This document shows positions 28,844 through 42,716 of a DNA stretch of 64,000 nt, in pieces. Both the position numbers and the translations under genes were made by a program. The DNA lies in the NCBI RefSeq assembly GCF_018139145.2, contig NC_059471.1:81366520-81430519 (forward strand), given 5' to 3'. This DNA is from Gymnogyps californianus. Taxonomy: Eukaryota; Chordata; Aves; Accipitriformes; Cathartidae. The notes beneath the pieces are model-generated. The model was given only the letters and a program-made list of their open reading frames with translations, ran no database searches and was not told the DNA's origin. The first letter of the stretch is position 1. Each line of letters opens with the position of its first letter.

Positions 28844-31157
28844 ATAAACATGTGAATTGCAGCTGAAACTTCAGTTCTGTTTCCATCTAAAGCCATAGTT
28901 CAACAGCTTTCTTATAAAGGGAGTGTCTTCTTACTACAAATAGTAGTGGCAATTGCTCTGCAGACACTAAGAGACAGCATCAGATACGTGAATTTCCTGG
29001 GAATGCTAAATAAAGTTAAGTACATAGACAAATACTTAGAGGATTAGAGCCAAAGCATGTGTATGCTAATGAAATTATCTTTAGTCCTGAGGGTGTATCT
29101 ATTGTCTTCCAGGGATATTCCTATATTCACTGTACCAGTATATTTTAAAATGAATGAGGACCATTAGCAAATTGAAATGAATCGCCTTGAAATGTATTAG
29201 TAAAGGAAAGCTGTGCCTTTTAATAAAGAACATTAACTCATGCAAAACAAAGCAAAGCATCAGGGAACACAAATCCTCACCTAACAGCATAGGGCCTGTT
29301 GAGTGACTTAAGTGCATTTTACGTTTGCAAAAGACTGCAGGATCGAGACCCTTGATGTGCATGGAAACATATACACCCTTATGTTATTTTCCTAAAAGTT
29401 TATCAAGTGAAGAGATATAACTATTTACAAATGCAAGTGTGTAAAAGAAGAGGATTATGGATATTCAACGTTCTCAATGGAAAGCAAATTGCTTAAAACA
29501 TAAAAATGATATACTTAGTCTACAGTTAGTTCAAAGACTGGTTCGTGTAACCTCACATAAGATGAATTTAAACACAGACCTCCAGAGACTGCTAAAGAAA
29601 ACATCTCCACAAAGGCTGGCCTTGCTGATTATGCTTGATTTATGTGTTGATTCATGTTTTTCTGATTCTCCAAAGAAATATAAATCATTGTAATGTATTA
29701 CATATTATTTTTCATATGCACTACTAACATGTTCACCTGATTTTTCCTCCATTCAAAAACAAAAAAAGAGAGAATTCATAAACCAATATGGATTGCAAAG
29801 AGCTTTCTTACAAAGTTCAAGTTTTAATTAATGAGGCCATTATAGCTAGGAGCACTTGTTAAACATATAGCTCTAATTAATCCTATCAATCACTCTCCCT
29901 CTTTAAGTACTCGTGATTTGCAAGAAATTAAATGAGCACCAATCTTGGGTAACAGAGCAACCTTTTTTTCCTATTTATTATTAAATCTCTAATTATCTGG
30001 CAACTTTCCTCTTGTGTCATACTCTTTATTCTCGTCAGTGTCTTCATCAGGGTGGTGCACCTGCATCTAGACAGAAAAAACACAGCTCATTGCCAAATTA
30101 CAGATGAAGGATTCATGCAAGTATTCTCTCTCATCAGCCTGAAAGAAGAGCCTGTCACTAAAGTTGTAGGCTTTCCAGAGCCCCTGCAGTTCTCAGTATC
30201 ACTATCACTGTAGTCTATGTAAAGGAGTTTTCCCCCAAAAGTAATGCTGATCAAGAGACAAGGAAAGAAATACAATACAGTTTACTTTCTGCTTTTCTTC
30301 AAAAGAATCTCCTGCTACTGTAACCTACCATAAATTACAACATAAATTACAACTAAAAGCACACCTCCCAGCTCAGAAACAATGGGAAACAGTGCATTTG
30401 TTCTCAAGCAAGAGAAAAGGAAAAAGCTTAAATAACAACAAAGTCTAGCAGGTAAACCTAAGAACAAAGGCTCCAGTAGTGACTCAAGAAAAAAAATCAG
30501 CTGGTTATTTAAGCAGTAACAATATCTTTAGGGAGGAATTGTTATGAAACTTCCAGGTCTACAGCATGAAATTTTCCAGCCTGAAAAGAATGACAAAGTG
30601 CTCTGACTGGTAGGGGTGTTAAACTTCAAATTTCTGTCGATGAAGAAACCATCATACAGTCAATTATATGTTTCAAAAGCTAAAGATCATACAAGACTGA
30701 TATTAACATGCCACAGAGAAGACCAGCTGAGAATAATACATATTGCAGCTATTAATTTTAATCTACTTGAACCTCATATTTTTAATACAGACATATTTTT
30801 TCAGAGGAAACAGTCATGCTAGATTAACCAAATGTTCCTCTTCACCGTTGCCATGGAAAGGCTATGTCCCATAGAAGATGTGTGAGTTAAGAGAAAACTG
30901 AGGAACAAAACAGTTACTGACTGAACGTCTCCCAGGAATACCCACTCTACTGCTGGCAATAGACAGCTGGACAGCCATCCGTGTGCCCATCTCCCATTAG
31001 TTATTCCTTTGAGAGCCCTTTTATACTTTGGGCCTTCATAACATCCCATGGCAATGAGATCCACTGTTAATTTTAAGCTTTGGACCTGCCGAGCAATAAT
31101 TTCACAAAAAAGCAGATGCGATGCCTAGTAGTGCTTTACATAGTGAAGCTGCATGGC

Positions 31158-32306
31158 TATATTGGGTTTGCGTGGCAAGGTTTTGGTAGCAGGGGGGCTA
31201 CAGGGGTGGCTTCTGTGAGAAGCTGCTGCAAGCTTCCCCCATGTCTGACAGAGCCAATGCCAGCGGGTTCCAAGACGGACCTGCTGCTGGCCAAGGCCGA
31301 GCCCATCAGTAACAGTGGTAGCGCCTCTGGGATAACATATTTAAGAAGGGGAAAAAGAAAGTTACAGGGGAGTAGCAGTTGCAACGAGAGAGAGGAGTGA
31401 GAAGATGTGAGAGGAACAACTCCGCAGACACCAAGGTCAGTGAAGAAGGAGGGGGAGGAGGTGCTCCAGGCGCCGGAGCAGAGATTCCCCTGCAGCCCGT
31501 GGTGAAGACCATGGTGAGGCAGGCTGTCCCCCTGCAGCCCATGGAGGTCCACGGTGGAGCAGATATCCACCTGCAGCCCGTGGAGGACCCCACGCCGGAG
31601 CAGGTGGATGCCCGAAGGAGGCTGTGACCCTGTGGGAAGCCTGCGCTGGAGGAGGCTCCTGGCAGGACCTGTGGTCCTGTGGAGAGAGGAGCCCACGCTG
31701 GAGCAGGTTTGCTGGCAGGACTTGTGACCCCGCGGGGGACCCACGCTGGAGCAGTCTGTTCCTGAAGGACTGCACCCCGTGGGAGGAACCCACGCTGGAG
31801 CAGTTCGTGAAGAACTGCAGCCCATGGGAAGGACTCACGTTGGAGAAGTTCGTGAAGGACTGTCTGCCGTGGAAGGGACCCCACGCTGGAGCAGGGGAAG
31901 AGTGTGAGGAGTCCTCCCCCTGAGGAGGAAGGAGCAGCAGAAACAGCGTGTGATGAACTGACCCAAACCCGCATTCCCCGTCCCCCTGTGCTGCTCGGGG
32001 GGGAGGAGGTAGAGAAAATTGGGAGTAAAGTTTAGCCCGGGAAGAAGGGAAGGGTGGGGGGAAGGTGTTTTTAAGATTTGGTTTTATTTCTCATTATCCT
32101 GCTCTGATTTGATTGGTAATAAATTAAACTAATTTCCCCAAGTCGAGTCTGTTTTGCCCATGACAGTAATTGCTGAGTGATCTCCCTGTCCTTATCTCGA
32201 CCCATGAGCCTTTCGTTATATTTCTCTCCCCTGTCCAGCTGAGGAGGGGGAGTGATAGAGCGGCTTTGGTGCGCACCTGGCATCCAGCCAGGGTCAACCC
32301 ACCACA
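31158..32306 (+). mobile_element. About 1.15-kb avian ERV solo LTR, uninterrupted
   Basis: The sister copy of 13492-15263. It begins TATATTGGGTTTGCG (the expected TG start has become TA) and ends CAACCCACCACA. A perfect 5-bp duplication ATGGC flanks it (31153-31157 and 32307-32311). TATA-like ATATTTAA lies near 31338 and an AATAAA in the last 190 bp, giving plus orientation, antisense to MID1. The tandem 45-53-bp array lies at about 31510-31890. No gag/pol/env sequence adjoins it. Similarity to the first copy is high along the whole length, so both insertions are fairly young. Confidence 0.93.
31510..31890 (+). repeat. 45-53-bp imperfect tandem repeat within the LTR (second copy)
   Basis: Uninterrupted version of the array described for the first LTR, with about seven or eight degenerate units built around CACGCTGGAGCAG. 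The plus frame 31624-31923 is open for 99 codons and begins and ends at the same places as its counterpart 14581-14880. Confidence 0.8.
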
Positions 32307-32779
32307 ATGGCATTTTAATTGCAAATTCAATTTTCCATTCCAGGTAACATTTATTTGCCACAGGTATCACTAATTTATTCTACCTAGCTCTCTTTAGATC
32401 AAATAGACAAAGCAGAAGTCCCTTGAAAAAATAAAGTTACTGGGCTGCAAAGAATGGACTAGGTTGAGTTATTCTTTAGCCACATTTGTTGACTTAGCTC
32501 AGTTTTCAGTTGCCAGTAGAGACAGCCACTATGCTCTGCAATTTTCCTCTCCACTTGTCAGTCCTGTATGTATTATCAGCTCAGGAATGCAATAACTTCT
32601 CTTTTCTTCCCTTTTTCTTTCCCACCTTCTCCATCTAATTAATGCCAACCAGAATAAACGTGTCTTTGTGAACTACTCAGACATAGTAGCGGCTGCTCCA
32701 GGTGGTAGTTCATGCCCATCCATATTTCACAAAGCAACGAAACAGGTTCAGCAACATCCCATATCTGAGCATGACTTGA

Positions 32780-32803
32780 GGGGGGGGGGGGGGGGGGGGG
32801 GGG
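32780..32803 (+). repeat. Poly-G tract (24 G)
   Basis: Uninterrupted run of 24 G followed by AGACAGACAGACA. Its length is likely to be polymorphic or imprecisely assembled, and it can form quadruplexes on the plus strand. Confidence 0.95.
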
Positions 32804-35800
32804 AGACAGACAGACAAGAGAGGCCAAACAACCCACCTTTGGATTACTCCGCACTAACTTCTATGAATCTGTGGTAAATTCAAGATCATGATGATTTTTG
32901 TGTAACAAAGAGAGAATAATTCAATTTTTTTCGTAACAAACAAAGAGAATCTGCTCAAAAGCTTGAATGACAGCCACAGTGCACTTATTAAACAGCAGCC
33001 AGCCTACAGGAACTTCTTTTCTGGGAAACCAATCTGGCTGGCAGCTAACTCACCCTGACAGGAGACTTGCTATATTAGTCTTAAAACCACAGACTCTTGT
33101 AGGTGGATGTAAGGATGTAGATGTCACATTTTGTCACCACCTTTGTTTCCTGCTGGATCAACCTAATATTGTCTTCTGCTTGCATTTGTCCTAGCTGAGA
33201 AAATCCCCTAGCAGAACATGAACACTCATCATCTCCCTTCCAGCCACAAGAAATGATGAAGAGGTATTGTGTTACCTGAGGTGCTGGAGAAAACAAGTAG
33301 CTATAGTATGCCAGAAAGAACGTTTTTGCTGCTACTGGAAGTTAGAGTAAATATAGTTGTTAATACCCTGTGAGACTGATGTGTTAAGGGCTCAGCTCAT
33401 GCACTCTGTTTTGCAGTGTTTTCTACTCCTTCCAAGTTCCTCATCAGCACAGACATCCCCATCCACAACAGCGGCAGAACTGTCATCTGCCATGGAGTCA
33501 CATCTGGAATGTAAATCCATGCTTTGATCCATTCACTCCATGATTAGATTTCTTGCAGCTTCTTTTCCCGTCTTCAGTTAGGAAAAGACAATTTCAGTCG
33601 TGTCTAGTGCCACAGACAAGATGAGCTGGATAGAATGGGGCTGATTATATTATCAAGAAACAGGTCTGAGAAAGGGCAAATGCAGCAAGGGGGCAGAGCG
33701 GGAGATACATATTGCTTAAGTTAGGTTTCCTGTGTCAAAAGACTGATCGATAAGTTCCTCTAGACATGACTGAAAGCAAAACTTTAATTTTAGCCATTGA
33801 AAAGCTAGACAAAATTTTAGCAGCTGTTTAGGTTCTGTCTAGAAAATGGAGTGAAACAGGCACTCCAGGATGGGATAAATCTTCCTCTGGAGATAGATGT
33901 CCAAAATAGATAGCATGAGTGTCCCTCTGTAGGTAACCATCTCTTCCGCTGTTAACTCAGAGAAAGCCAGTGCAACCAGGATGTTCTGGGTTCCTGACCT
34001 TCAGACAGCTAAATCAGTCCTCTCTGGAAGAGAAGGGCACATATAAGGGCAGTGAACAGATAGTTGATATCCAGTTTATATCACTTCCTTCAAAGCTTGC
34101 TCAGGTTCCTGCATTGCCATCAGGAATGGATGACCCAGCGTTCCTTCAAGACTTTCACAAAGGCCAGACCTACTTAAACCAAGCAGAAATGGGCACAGTT
34201 TGTTACATGGTGTATTTCCCCTTTCCACTAACCCTGTAAATGCACTTGGAAGACTTCCAGATGCAGAGGCAAGGGGAGATTCCATCTTAATGACATAAAA
34301 ATACTTATGCAAGCTGGGGCAAGAAATTAAGTCTGTTTTCAATAGCTTACTTCAGTACAATTTTGAACAGTATCTAAAATACTGATTAAAGCCAATGGCA
34401 GCTCTCATTTCCAGCTCTTAAGAACCAAGCCTTGAAAAAGCCCTCATAGAAGCCACTTCTATTTTTTTGTTTGTCTTTCAAGTCAATCAGCAACATTGCA
34501 TATGTGAAAGGGCCACGTGTGGACGCCTTATTTGTTAAAATACTACTTTTATGACATTTTCTGGAGTGCTTTCCTTCCCTAAACTATGGACACCTTTAGA
34601 AAATCAGGACTAGTTTAGATCCCTGGCAAGAAATGTGGCAGGTCTCCTGTCCAAAAGATAAGCAAGATACAAAAGATGATGTGGTAGCAGCAGAGCCTGG
34701 CACAGCTTTCAGCTCATCTTGAGGTGCCTATCATTTAGCAATGAAAGAACAGAGTTCCTAAAGCAGGGGGAAGACCAGATTCTGAAGTGTTATTCTGAGA
34801 AAGACACTGTATAAAACACCAAGTTTTGCAGTCCTAAATGTGTAGAATACCCTGCAGCTGTTGTGCCGCCCATTTCTCAGGCAGTAATGCCAAATGAAAA
34901 ATAAAAAAAGAAAGAAAGAAAAAAGAAGTGAAACTGTAGGCAATAGAACTGATAGGACTCGTTTTTCTTATCTGTATTCCTAAACTTAACTATATACCGT
35001 GTTCTGAATTATCTTCTTTGTTGCCAACTTAGGCCTTCTACTTGACAAGATATTAATTTTTCTCCCTTCTTTCAAAGGAAATGAATCTAAAGGACAGAGG
35101 AAAGTAATTTATGGTATGCTGCTTTGTTCTATTAAAAATGTATGGTCCTTAAGGTCTCCATGTGTTTCAGCTAATCTGAAGTAAATCTATCAGACTAAAA
35201 CCATCAGCAATACGTTACCCTCTCTGTTAAAGGTGCTGAGCGTACCAGCCACTCAATGAGATATTCTCTGGAAAAGATCACAAACCAACACATTTTCCTC
35301 CCATTAGCATGGACGAGATGAGCAAGAAAGCCTGAGAGATGAAATATTTTAGCAGCCACACGTGAATTCAAAAGGCAGCAGCACAGCCATCACTTACTTA
35401 AATGTTTAATGCCGAAAGAAGATTTAATGCTATCCTCAGTAGATCTTCATTTGTGTTAGTTAACCAGAAAACAAATGTATTTTCTCCACATTGATTTTTA
35501 AAAGTCATGTAGTAGTAACTGGATGCAAAAAAATCTACAAAATAAACAAGCAAGCAATATAGCGATATTACCTACTTATCAGAATCACCAGCAGGGGAGA
35601 TGGGGGAAGGTATATTTTCCTCCATATTCACATTAAAGAGTATGTTATTCTGTCATCAATGCTAAGCTCCTTTGACACAAAGAACCTACTTTAAAAACAG
35701 CAGACAATCTGCATCTGAGAAGACAGATTAAAAAGTCCACCATGTGGTTCACCAGGAGCCTTGCTATCACTACTAAGGTTAGTACTTCAGCATAAAACCA

Positions 35801-35821
35801 GCCTCATTTACAAGATACCTG

Positions 35822-35842
35822 CCCCCCCCCCCCCCCCCCCCC
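35822..35842 (+). repeat. Poly-C tract (21 C)
   Basis: Uninterrupted run of 21 C, then G and four C. G-rich on the MID1-sense strand. Length is uncertain for the usual homopolymer reasons. Confidence 0.95.
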
Positions 35843-38800
35843 GCCCCGTGCTGACTTTTGATTTCACAATCTTGTTTTCTCTTTAGAGTAGTGATAGTGG
35901 GGTAGCTCTCTTGTGAGGAACTCAGAAACTATGATTATGTGAGTGGCTGAGTTTACTGAAGGAAGCATTGTTCTTTCTCTTTTCTCCCTCATGGGGCCAG
36001 CCAAGTTTTTCCCTCTCTTCTCCTCCCTCTTTTTGAAATTCAGCTGCTCGAACATCAGCCATACATAAATAAACCCTCCTCTTCTCCACCTCCTTAACTC
36101 CATCCCCACAACCCGGCGCATTAACATCCAGAAGCAGTTCCCTGGATGGGTGATTTTTAATCACTGTCTTGACTGGCAGCAGAGGGATTAAGCTATGGTC
36201 CATTCAAGAAGTAGCTTTAACACACATTAGCCCCCATAAGTGCTAAACTCTAAACCTCTTTCTTCTGCTATGTGTACTCTGTATCTTGCAAAAACCCTTA
36301 CTGACAGTTGCGATGCACAGCTTTTCATCCATACTTGGTTACAGAAATGGAATTAACTGGCATGGTGTTTTTCAAAAACAACAATAGAGCTTTCTTTTCA
36401 GAATTTAATAATGCAGGATGAGAAACATCCTTTTTATAAAGAAACTCTTTTTTTGTTGCCTTCATTACTTAAGGCCACATTTTAATTTATTCCAATATCA
36501 ACTTATTTTAATTAATTTATTATTGCAGAGTTTTACACTACTTTATCATGTCTATTACAACTTCAGGATGGGTCAGATGTAAACAGGTGATTGAAGATGT
36601 TGATCAGTCAGCATGTTCTTAACCTAGCATAGTTTCTGACTTGATGGCCACCTAACAATATACCATCTGGCCAGATTCTGCTACGCTGATACCTTTAATA
36701 AACCAGTGCAAATCACTTTTACCATAATGCAATTCCTCCTACTAAGGATTTCTTTTCCAGCAGTACCAAAGGCTTTGCCATTTGTAATGCAGAATAGTCT
36801 ATAATCTGTGAGAATAAAGGCATCCAATCCAGCGGGAGGGTTCGACTTTGCAAAATTTCAGTGAATGTTTGTGCTGTTTAAAAGAAAGGAATTTGTTGGA
36901 TTTTTTTTAAAGCCAAGTTTATACTGCATGCCTCTTTTACTGCAATTGTGGCAGTGTGCCTCAAAATGGGTCTGTTACTGCCATGCTCAGCACTGTGTTA
37001 AGTGTGTGACAGTGGTTTCATAAACAAGGAACTAAACTGAGACCACTGAGCTCTTTCAATTGTCACCTAAATCAGATTACAACCTAGGCTTTTCAAAGGT
37101 GAATAGAAGACTGTAGACTAAACATCCAGCATCACTTACATTAAATCCCACAGGAGCAAAACGTTTTGAACTCTTAGGAAGAAAAGAAAGTTAATACTTC
37201 ATTTTGCTGTGCATTCATGCTGGGATTTTATCACACACACAGAGCATAGAGTGCCTTTAGCAGAGAAACTCTGCTCCCTTTACCACTTACTTTATTGTAA
37301 ATTATTTTGAAATGTTGAAGTGCTACTACTCAAATAAAAAACATATTATTAAGATCTACAGCTTTGCGTTATACTTGCGCTTGGGATTATGAAGTTATAA
37401 GAATTAGCAATTCCTGGAAACCAAAATAGTAAAACGTGATTCTGTGAGACACCATCCTTATCTTCCTGAGTGCTTTATTATCAAGTCAAACTGAGCTTTG
37501 TAACTGTCTTTAGGTGGAAGGTGGGCTGGACCCTTTGTACACAATCAAGATATGGTCAACATGGTTTATAATTATGAACCATGTAAACAACTACAAGCTA
37601 TTATCAGCCTTTCTTTAGATGTTACCTCTTTCATTTGTGTGGAAACCTCAATATATTACATGTATACAAGGAAAAAGCAACAAAACCCCAAAACGCTGCA
37701 TGAGAGATCCTTGAAATGACTCAACTATACAGTGAAAAATTTTAAACTCAAGTGACTGACCACAATGTCTAGAATGATTTTCACTTCTGGAAGCCAGTAA
37801 AGTAAACTATATTATTCAGGGTTTATACCCAAGTAACAGGGAAAAGCATCTGACAATATTACGAACAGACTTATTCATGTGTATGCCACCACTAATGGTC
37901 CAAACAGTGAAAATCAGACACATGAAATCTGAGCCCTCAGTGAGTGACGTTAATTTTTCAGCAGCATATGTGTAACACCCCTCCCCCAAAATAGTCAAAC
38001 AAAAACCCCTGTCACATACCTTCATGTTGCATCGGGAACATGGATATCCTACCATCATATTTCAGATGCAAAGCAAAACAGAGTTTAAAATAATATATAG
38101 GAGAGAGAGGAGAGTATAAACCATTCAAAGCATAATACTTCACCATCCACTTGAGATTCTCTGATAAATATCTTCCTTTACTTTGAGTCAGACCAGTACT
38201 CAAAGGGCCACAAGGGCTTAAAAAGAAGATTTGTTCTGTCTAGTCTGACAATGAGTATCACCCTGTTGTACCAGATGAAGTATACCAGTTCTCGCGATGG
38301 ATTGCTTGTTTGGAAAAGATCTCTAGCACATTGAGTAGCGCTTGTTCTTAGGACTAAACACTTTAAAAATACAATCTTTTAAAGCATTCTCACATACATA
38401 TTTTTATTCTGTTACCTCATACGTTAAAGAATCAGGGCCACAGTCTTGCTTTCAACTTATATATTTCAGAAGCAGATGTTTGTTTATATTGGAAAATGAC
38501 ATATTAAAAAGATACAGTTTAGATATAGGGGGAAGGGGTGTCTTTTTATGGTCAATATTACCAAGCCTCCCTTCAGCTCCCCATCTGCTTTTCTCAGGTA
38601 CTTGGGGAGAGGAAAGGAATTGTGTGACAGTACATGCCAGCTGGAACAGGCTCACTTTTCCAGGACAACTGGTTTGTGAATTGGTTAGCAGAGTGCCACC
38701 AGGGAGAATGGATCTGATATTCACCTCTTCCCATCACAGCCTACAACGACACAAGCACCACAGGCAAGCAGGAGCCTCATTATTACTACGCTCACATGCA

Positions 38801-41800
38801 CACAAGTCAGAAACAAGATTTAGAAAAATGACTTAAAAGCTATTATTTTATTACATTTGACATAAAATAAATTGAGAAATCTTTTGACATGCTTCCTGGA
38901 CTTTGATTCGTTTGGGTTTCTGCACTGCCACAAGAGCTTAACTCTTTTCCTGCATGAAAGCTGAGCCTGCGAAAGCCACCCGGTGAGTGACACGAGTGAG
39001 CGTTAGCCTCACTGAGGGTGGAAGTCATCACACCTACACCTTTACCAGGTTGAAAGCTAAACATCCAGAGATCAAATTCACATTAAGTCTCTCAAATCTA
39101 GAGCAGGATAGGGCTGCTTGGGGCAACTGCACAGCCAATGACCACAACGTTGTCCAAGCCATTGCTTCCTTGGCTAAGGAAAGATGTTGCTGTGGCAGCA
39201 AAAGAAACCTGGAAGGAGGTAAAGGGGAGAATTCCTGCACATTGTGCCAATCTGGTGTTTGACAACAATCTTCTTTCACCAGCCTCTTTGAAGATACTTC
39301 TATGTCTGTCAATCTGGACACAAGGCTTATTGGTGGGTTTTACCTGATGTATTTAAAGTTAGGAGCACGTCTGACAGTTAAACTAATAGTAAGGTGGGAT
39401 TCCCAATAGGGAAGTGGTGGATAAATTGTCTGACACAAGTCACAGTCTTCCTTATAGAAGAAAATATGAATGCAGAGACCCATCTGAGCTCTCAAATTGG
39501 GATCTTTGGTTTTCTGATGCAGTAGCCTGGACGTATCTTGGAATGGTTTTGGTTATGACATTGGTTTATAATACAGACGGGAAAACTGAAGGTAGACTTC
39601 ATTTTTTTCCGCTTTCTTACTGCTGTGTCTTACATTTTCAAAAGGGCATATGAGAACATATATTTTTTGTATGTCCAGCTTGCGTCAAATTTTTCGGAGG
39701 AGTAAGTGCTCAGTACTCTTTGAAAAACAGATCCATTTAATACATTACTAGTGACTCTTGAAAATACAGACTGTTCTCTCTGCCTATCATCTTGAGGAAG
39801 CAAAAATGAAGTTGGAGTCACATAGACAAAAAAGTGCTGTTTGCATCTGCCCACATGTGCCTTGACATTTCCAATGCTCAGTATGCCACCATTTCCTTCC
39901 CGAATCAAAGTTTCCCCCCTTTCGTCTCCAAAATACTCAGCTAAAAATCAGAATTTGATGGATATAATTCTTCTAAATGATAGCCCAATGCTTTGAAGTT
40001 TGATTTTCTTCCTTACCCGAGTTGCGCAACAGGCTCCATCTTTTCCTGCAGCATAATTTTGTTTAAATACTAAAATAACAAGACCTTAATGGAACATAAA
40101 ATGACCACATCACTGTAGATAGCTCTTTGCTGCCAGCTATTCCTTACAGTCTTTGCCATGCATGGCTCATTACACAGGAAACAGTTCCAGTTTTCTTGTG
40201 CCCTAGCCCCAGTTTGTATGTGCTATTCCTTCATGGATCATAACATCAGCCTTTTTATTCCCAGATTTTAAAACACCAAACTGCTAAACACATTTAGTAT
40301 TTCTTGGAATTATTGGCATTAAATCACTACATCCAAACAGCCAAACAGACCAGATTATATATGGCTTTTGTCTGAACAGAGAACACTTGTTCATCTTTTT
40401 CTCAGTGTTATGAATGCAGGAAAAGCATAAGGTGTCATTTTGGAGGCTATAAAGAAAATAGCATTCAAGCATAACTTCAGAAAGAGTTTTAGCCATTGAA
40501 ACTCAACAGCCGAGGGCAACAAAAATTTCCCATGGATTTAAAATTCATAGAATTGGCAGATCTTTTGTAGAGGCAAGGGGTAAAGTTCATGCATTTCATA
40601 GCTTCACTAACTCCAAGAAACAACGGTGCCTTTATGTACTCCTGAGCTTTTCTATAGAAGAGATCCTTCCATGGTTAGCAGAGATAAGAAATCATGCAGC
40701 ACAGATACAATACTCCCATACTTCTGAGCAGTATAGCTTCCTAAACACATTCATATGCTTGATCAGCAGATATTCCGTACCTTTGGTTGAATTACAATGT
40801 TTTAACAGTAAAAAGCTGTCTGCCACCTTGAAGAAACACTAGCTGCCTTTTGCAGTTCAGCTCCCTGTTAACTGTGGAAAGAGGCAGCTCTGCTCAAAAC
40901 AGATGCCTGGGAAGATGGAATGAAGTCTGAATAATCAGGCCCCAATAGAGGTCTGGCAACAAAGCCCAGAGAGGAAGTTAAAAGGATTAGCACTATAACA
41001 CAGTTTAGCATTAGTACTCCTCTCTCTTAGCCTGACCCAAAACCATCTCCCTCCTCCTAAATCTGCCCTTCATCATTTTTACTGTGCTCAGAATACCTAA
41101 GTTCACTCATGTATAACTTAACCTCCTCACTTGAGGGATAGTCACACCATTGTGCCTTATGAGCAGTTTGAGTGTGGCTTGCTCATTAGCTGTATCTGCA
41201 TTGTCAACATCATCAGTCAGGATGAGCCTGGTTTGGAAAGCAATATTAGGGAAATGAGCAGTTCAAATGCTAATTCAAGGACATCTGTGCCTTTGCAAAG
41301 CAGAAGCCCCTGTGCTTGCTGTATGTCTTCCCGTTAGTGCTTTAGTTCAGGTCATGAGAACATTTTTAAGCAACCTCCCAATCCTCTCCACTAATCAAGT
41401 TTTGGTTCATGTCTCTGACTGGTGCTGGAGCACGTGAAGTTTCATCCTCTCAGATGAAATAACCCAGATGATGAGCTCTAGATGAGCACTTAATAATGAC
41501 CTTCAACCGCTAATGAATATCCAGTCCTCAGGCCCTGACTAGAAGGAGTACAGTATGGGAGTAAAATGCGCATAGTCTGGGTATTGGGTTCTCTGCATCG
41601 ATCATTTCACTCTACAGATCTGCTGTTAACTGGTCCAGCATGACTTGTTAATGTGGACACGGGCACTGAGTATGCCAAAAGCTCAGCACCTTCAGGAAAA
41701 TCTGACTGAGGATTCAGGCATAGGCAAGTTTGGGAGGTGGGGAACATGGAGTTTCAGAAATAGAGCATATGGGAAAGGGTGAAGTCATGGGAATGGGTAT

Positions 41801-42716
41801 GAGTGGAAGACACTGAAAAGACGGGAGATACTCATGATTGGAGTCCTGGTTTATGAAGATAAAAATGCATGGTATGAAGTAGGTAACACTTGTTGCCACA
41901 GGTGAGATTCCCATTAGGAGACCTGCAGGGTGTAATACAGCTCTCAGCCATATTAACATTCTGGATGGAAGAAATGTTTCTGAAGTTAACATTTTTTAAA
42001 TTGTCAGTTTGTGCCCTTGCTCAGTTCACCGTGACTAAATATCATAGAGTAGCACTTAAAATAAACTGTAGCATGAATTCTGCTGAAGAAATCATCCCCA
42101 GCTGCTAGAAGACTGTAGTACCACTCTGCTAACCTTAGTTGGTCACATCCTCTATAAAGGCTGAAATTCATCTCACCTGACTTTAGGTCAGAAAGACAAA
42201 ATAAAGCAAGATTTTTCTGCATGTCTTATATAGCCATCTTTGAATGGGATATAACAGATGTCGGGGAAAACAAAGACCACTCTAACTGATACTAAATTTC
42301 AGTGCATCTGATGAAGTACAGGTGTCCATAATGTATAGAAGCCTACAGATGACTAGATCTTACTAATCCTGGGATCCTTTTATACTCAATAGGCATTTCA
42401 AGGAAGCAATTTATCTGATCAGTTTTAGATGTCTTTAGTGCAAAAAAGAATCCTGTACTGGAAGTACCTATATCCATGGACTATAAAAGAAGTCTGCAGC
42501 AAATGGGCTAAGACATAGATGTCCCATTGTCAGTGACTATATTGTCAGATGACTCCCATCACAAGAGTGCAGTATACCCAGAATATTTCCAATTAAATTA
42601 GTACGCTTCCTGGAATGCAATCATGCATGGTTTAATCAAGATTAGCATGGCTTATTAAAAGAGGGCATCTCATAACATTGCCTAAAACTGGACCTAAATA
42701 AACAAAAAGAAAAAAA

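Larger units (their letters stand above)
15269..31152. other. MID1: Intronic sequence, no gene seen
   Basis: About 16 kb of mostly AT-rich sequence with no credible exon. Notable contents are a GC-richer stretch with a 226-codon minus-strand open frame at 22419-23099, a CA-rich stretch near 21187-21225, a TA/T-rich run at about 23268-23294, a 19-bp dyad at 26668-26686, paired octamer motifs at 28772 and 28836, and a TAAT-rich stretch at about 29820-29960. I recognise no transposon in it. Confidence 0.65.
32312..42716. other. MID1: Intronic sequence, no gene seen
   Basis: About 10 kb of AT-rich sequence with a 24-bp G run at 32780-32803 and a 21-bp C run at 35822-35842. Open frames up to 164 codons (38342-38836) lack domains, splice context or codon-like bias. 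I see nothing else that I can name. Confidence 0.65.

Noticed and set aside
38342..38836. 164-codon plus-strand frame
   Set aside because: Composition is not protein-like, with no domain and no supporting signals.
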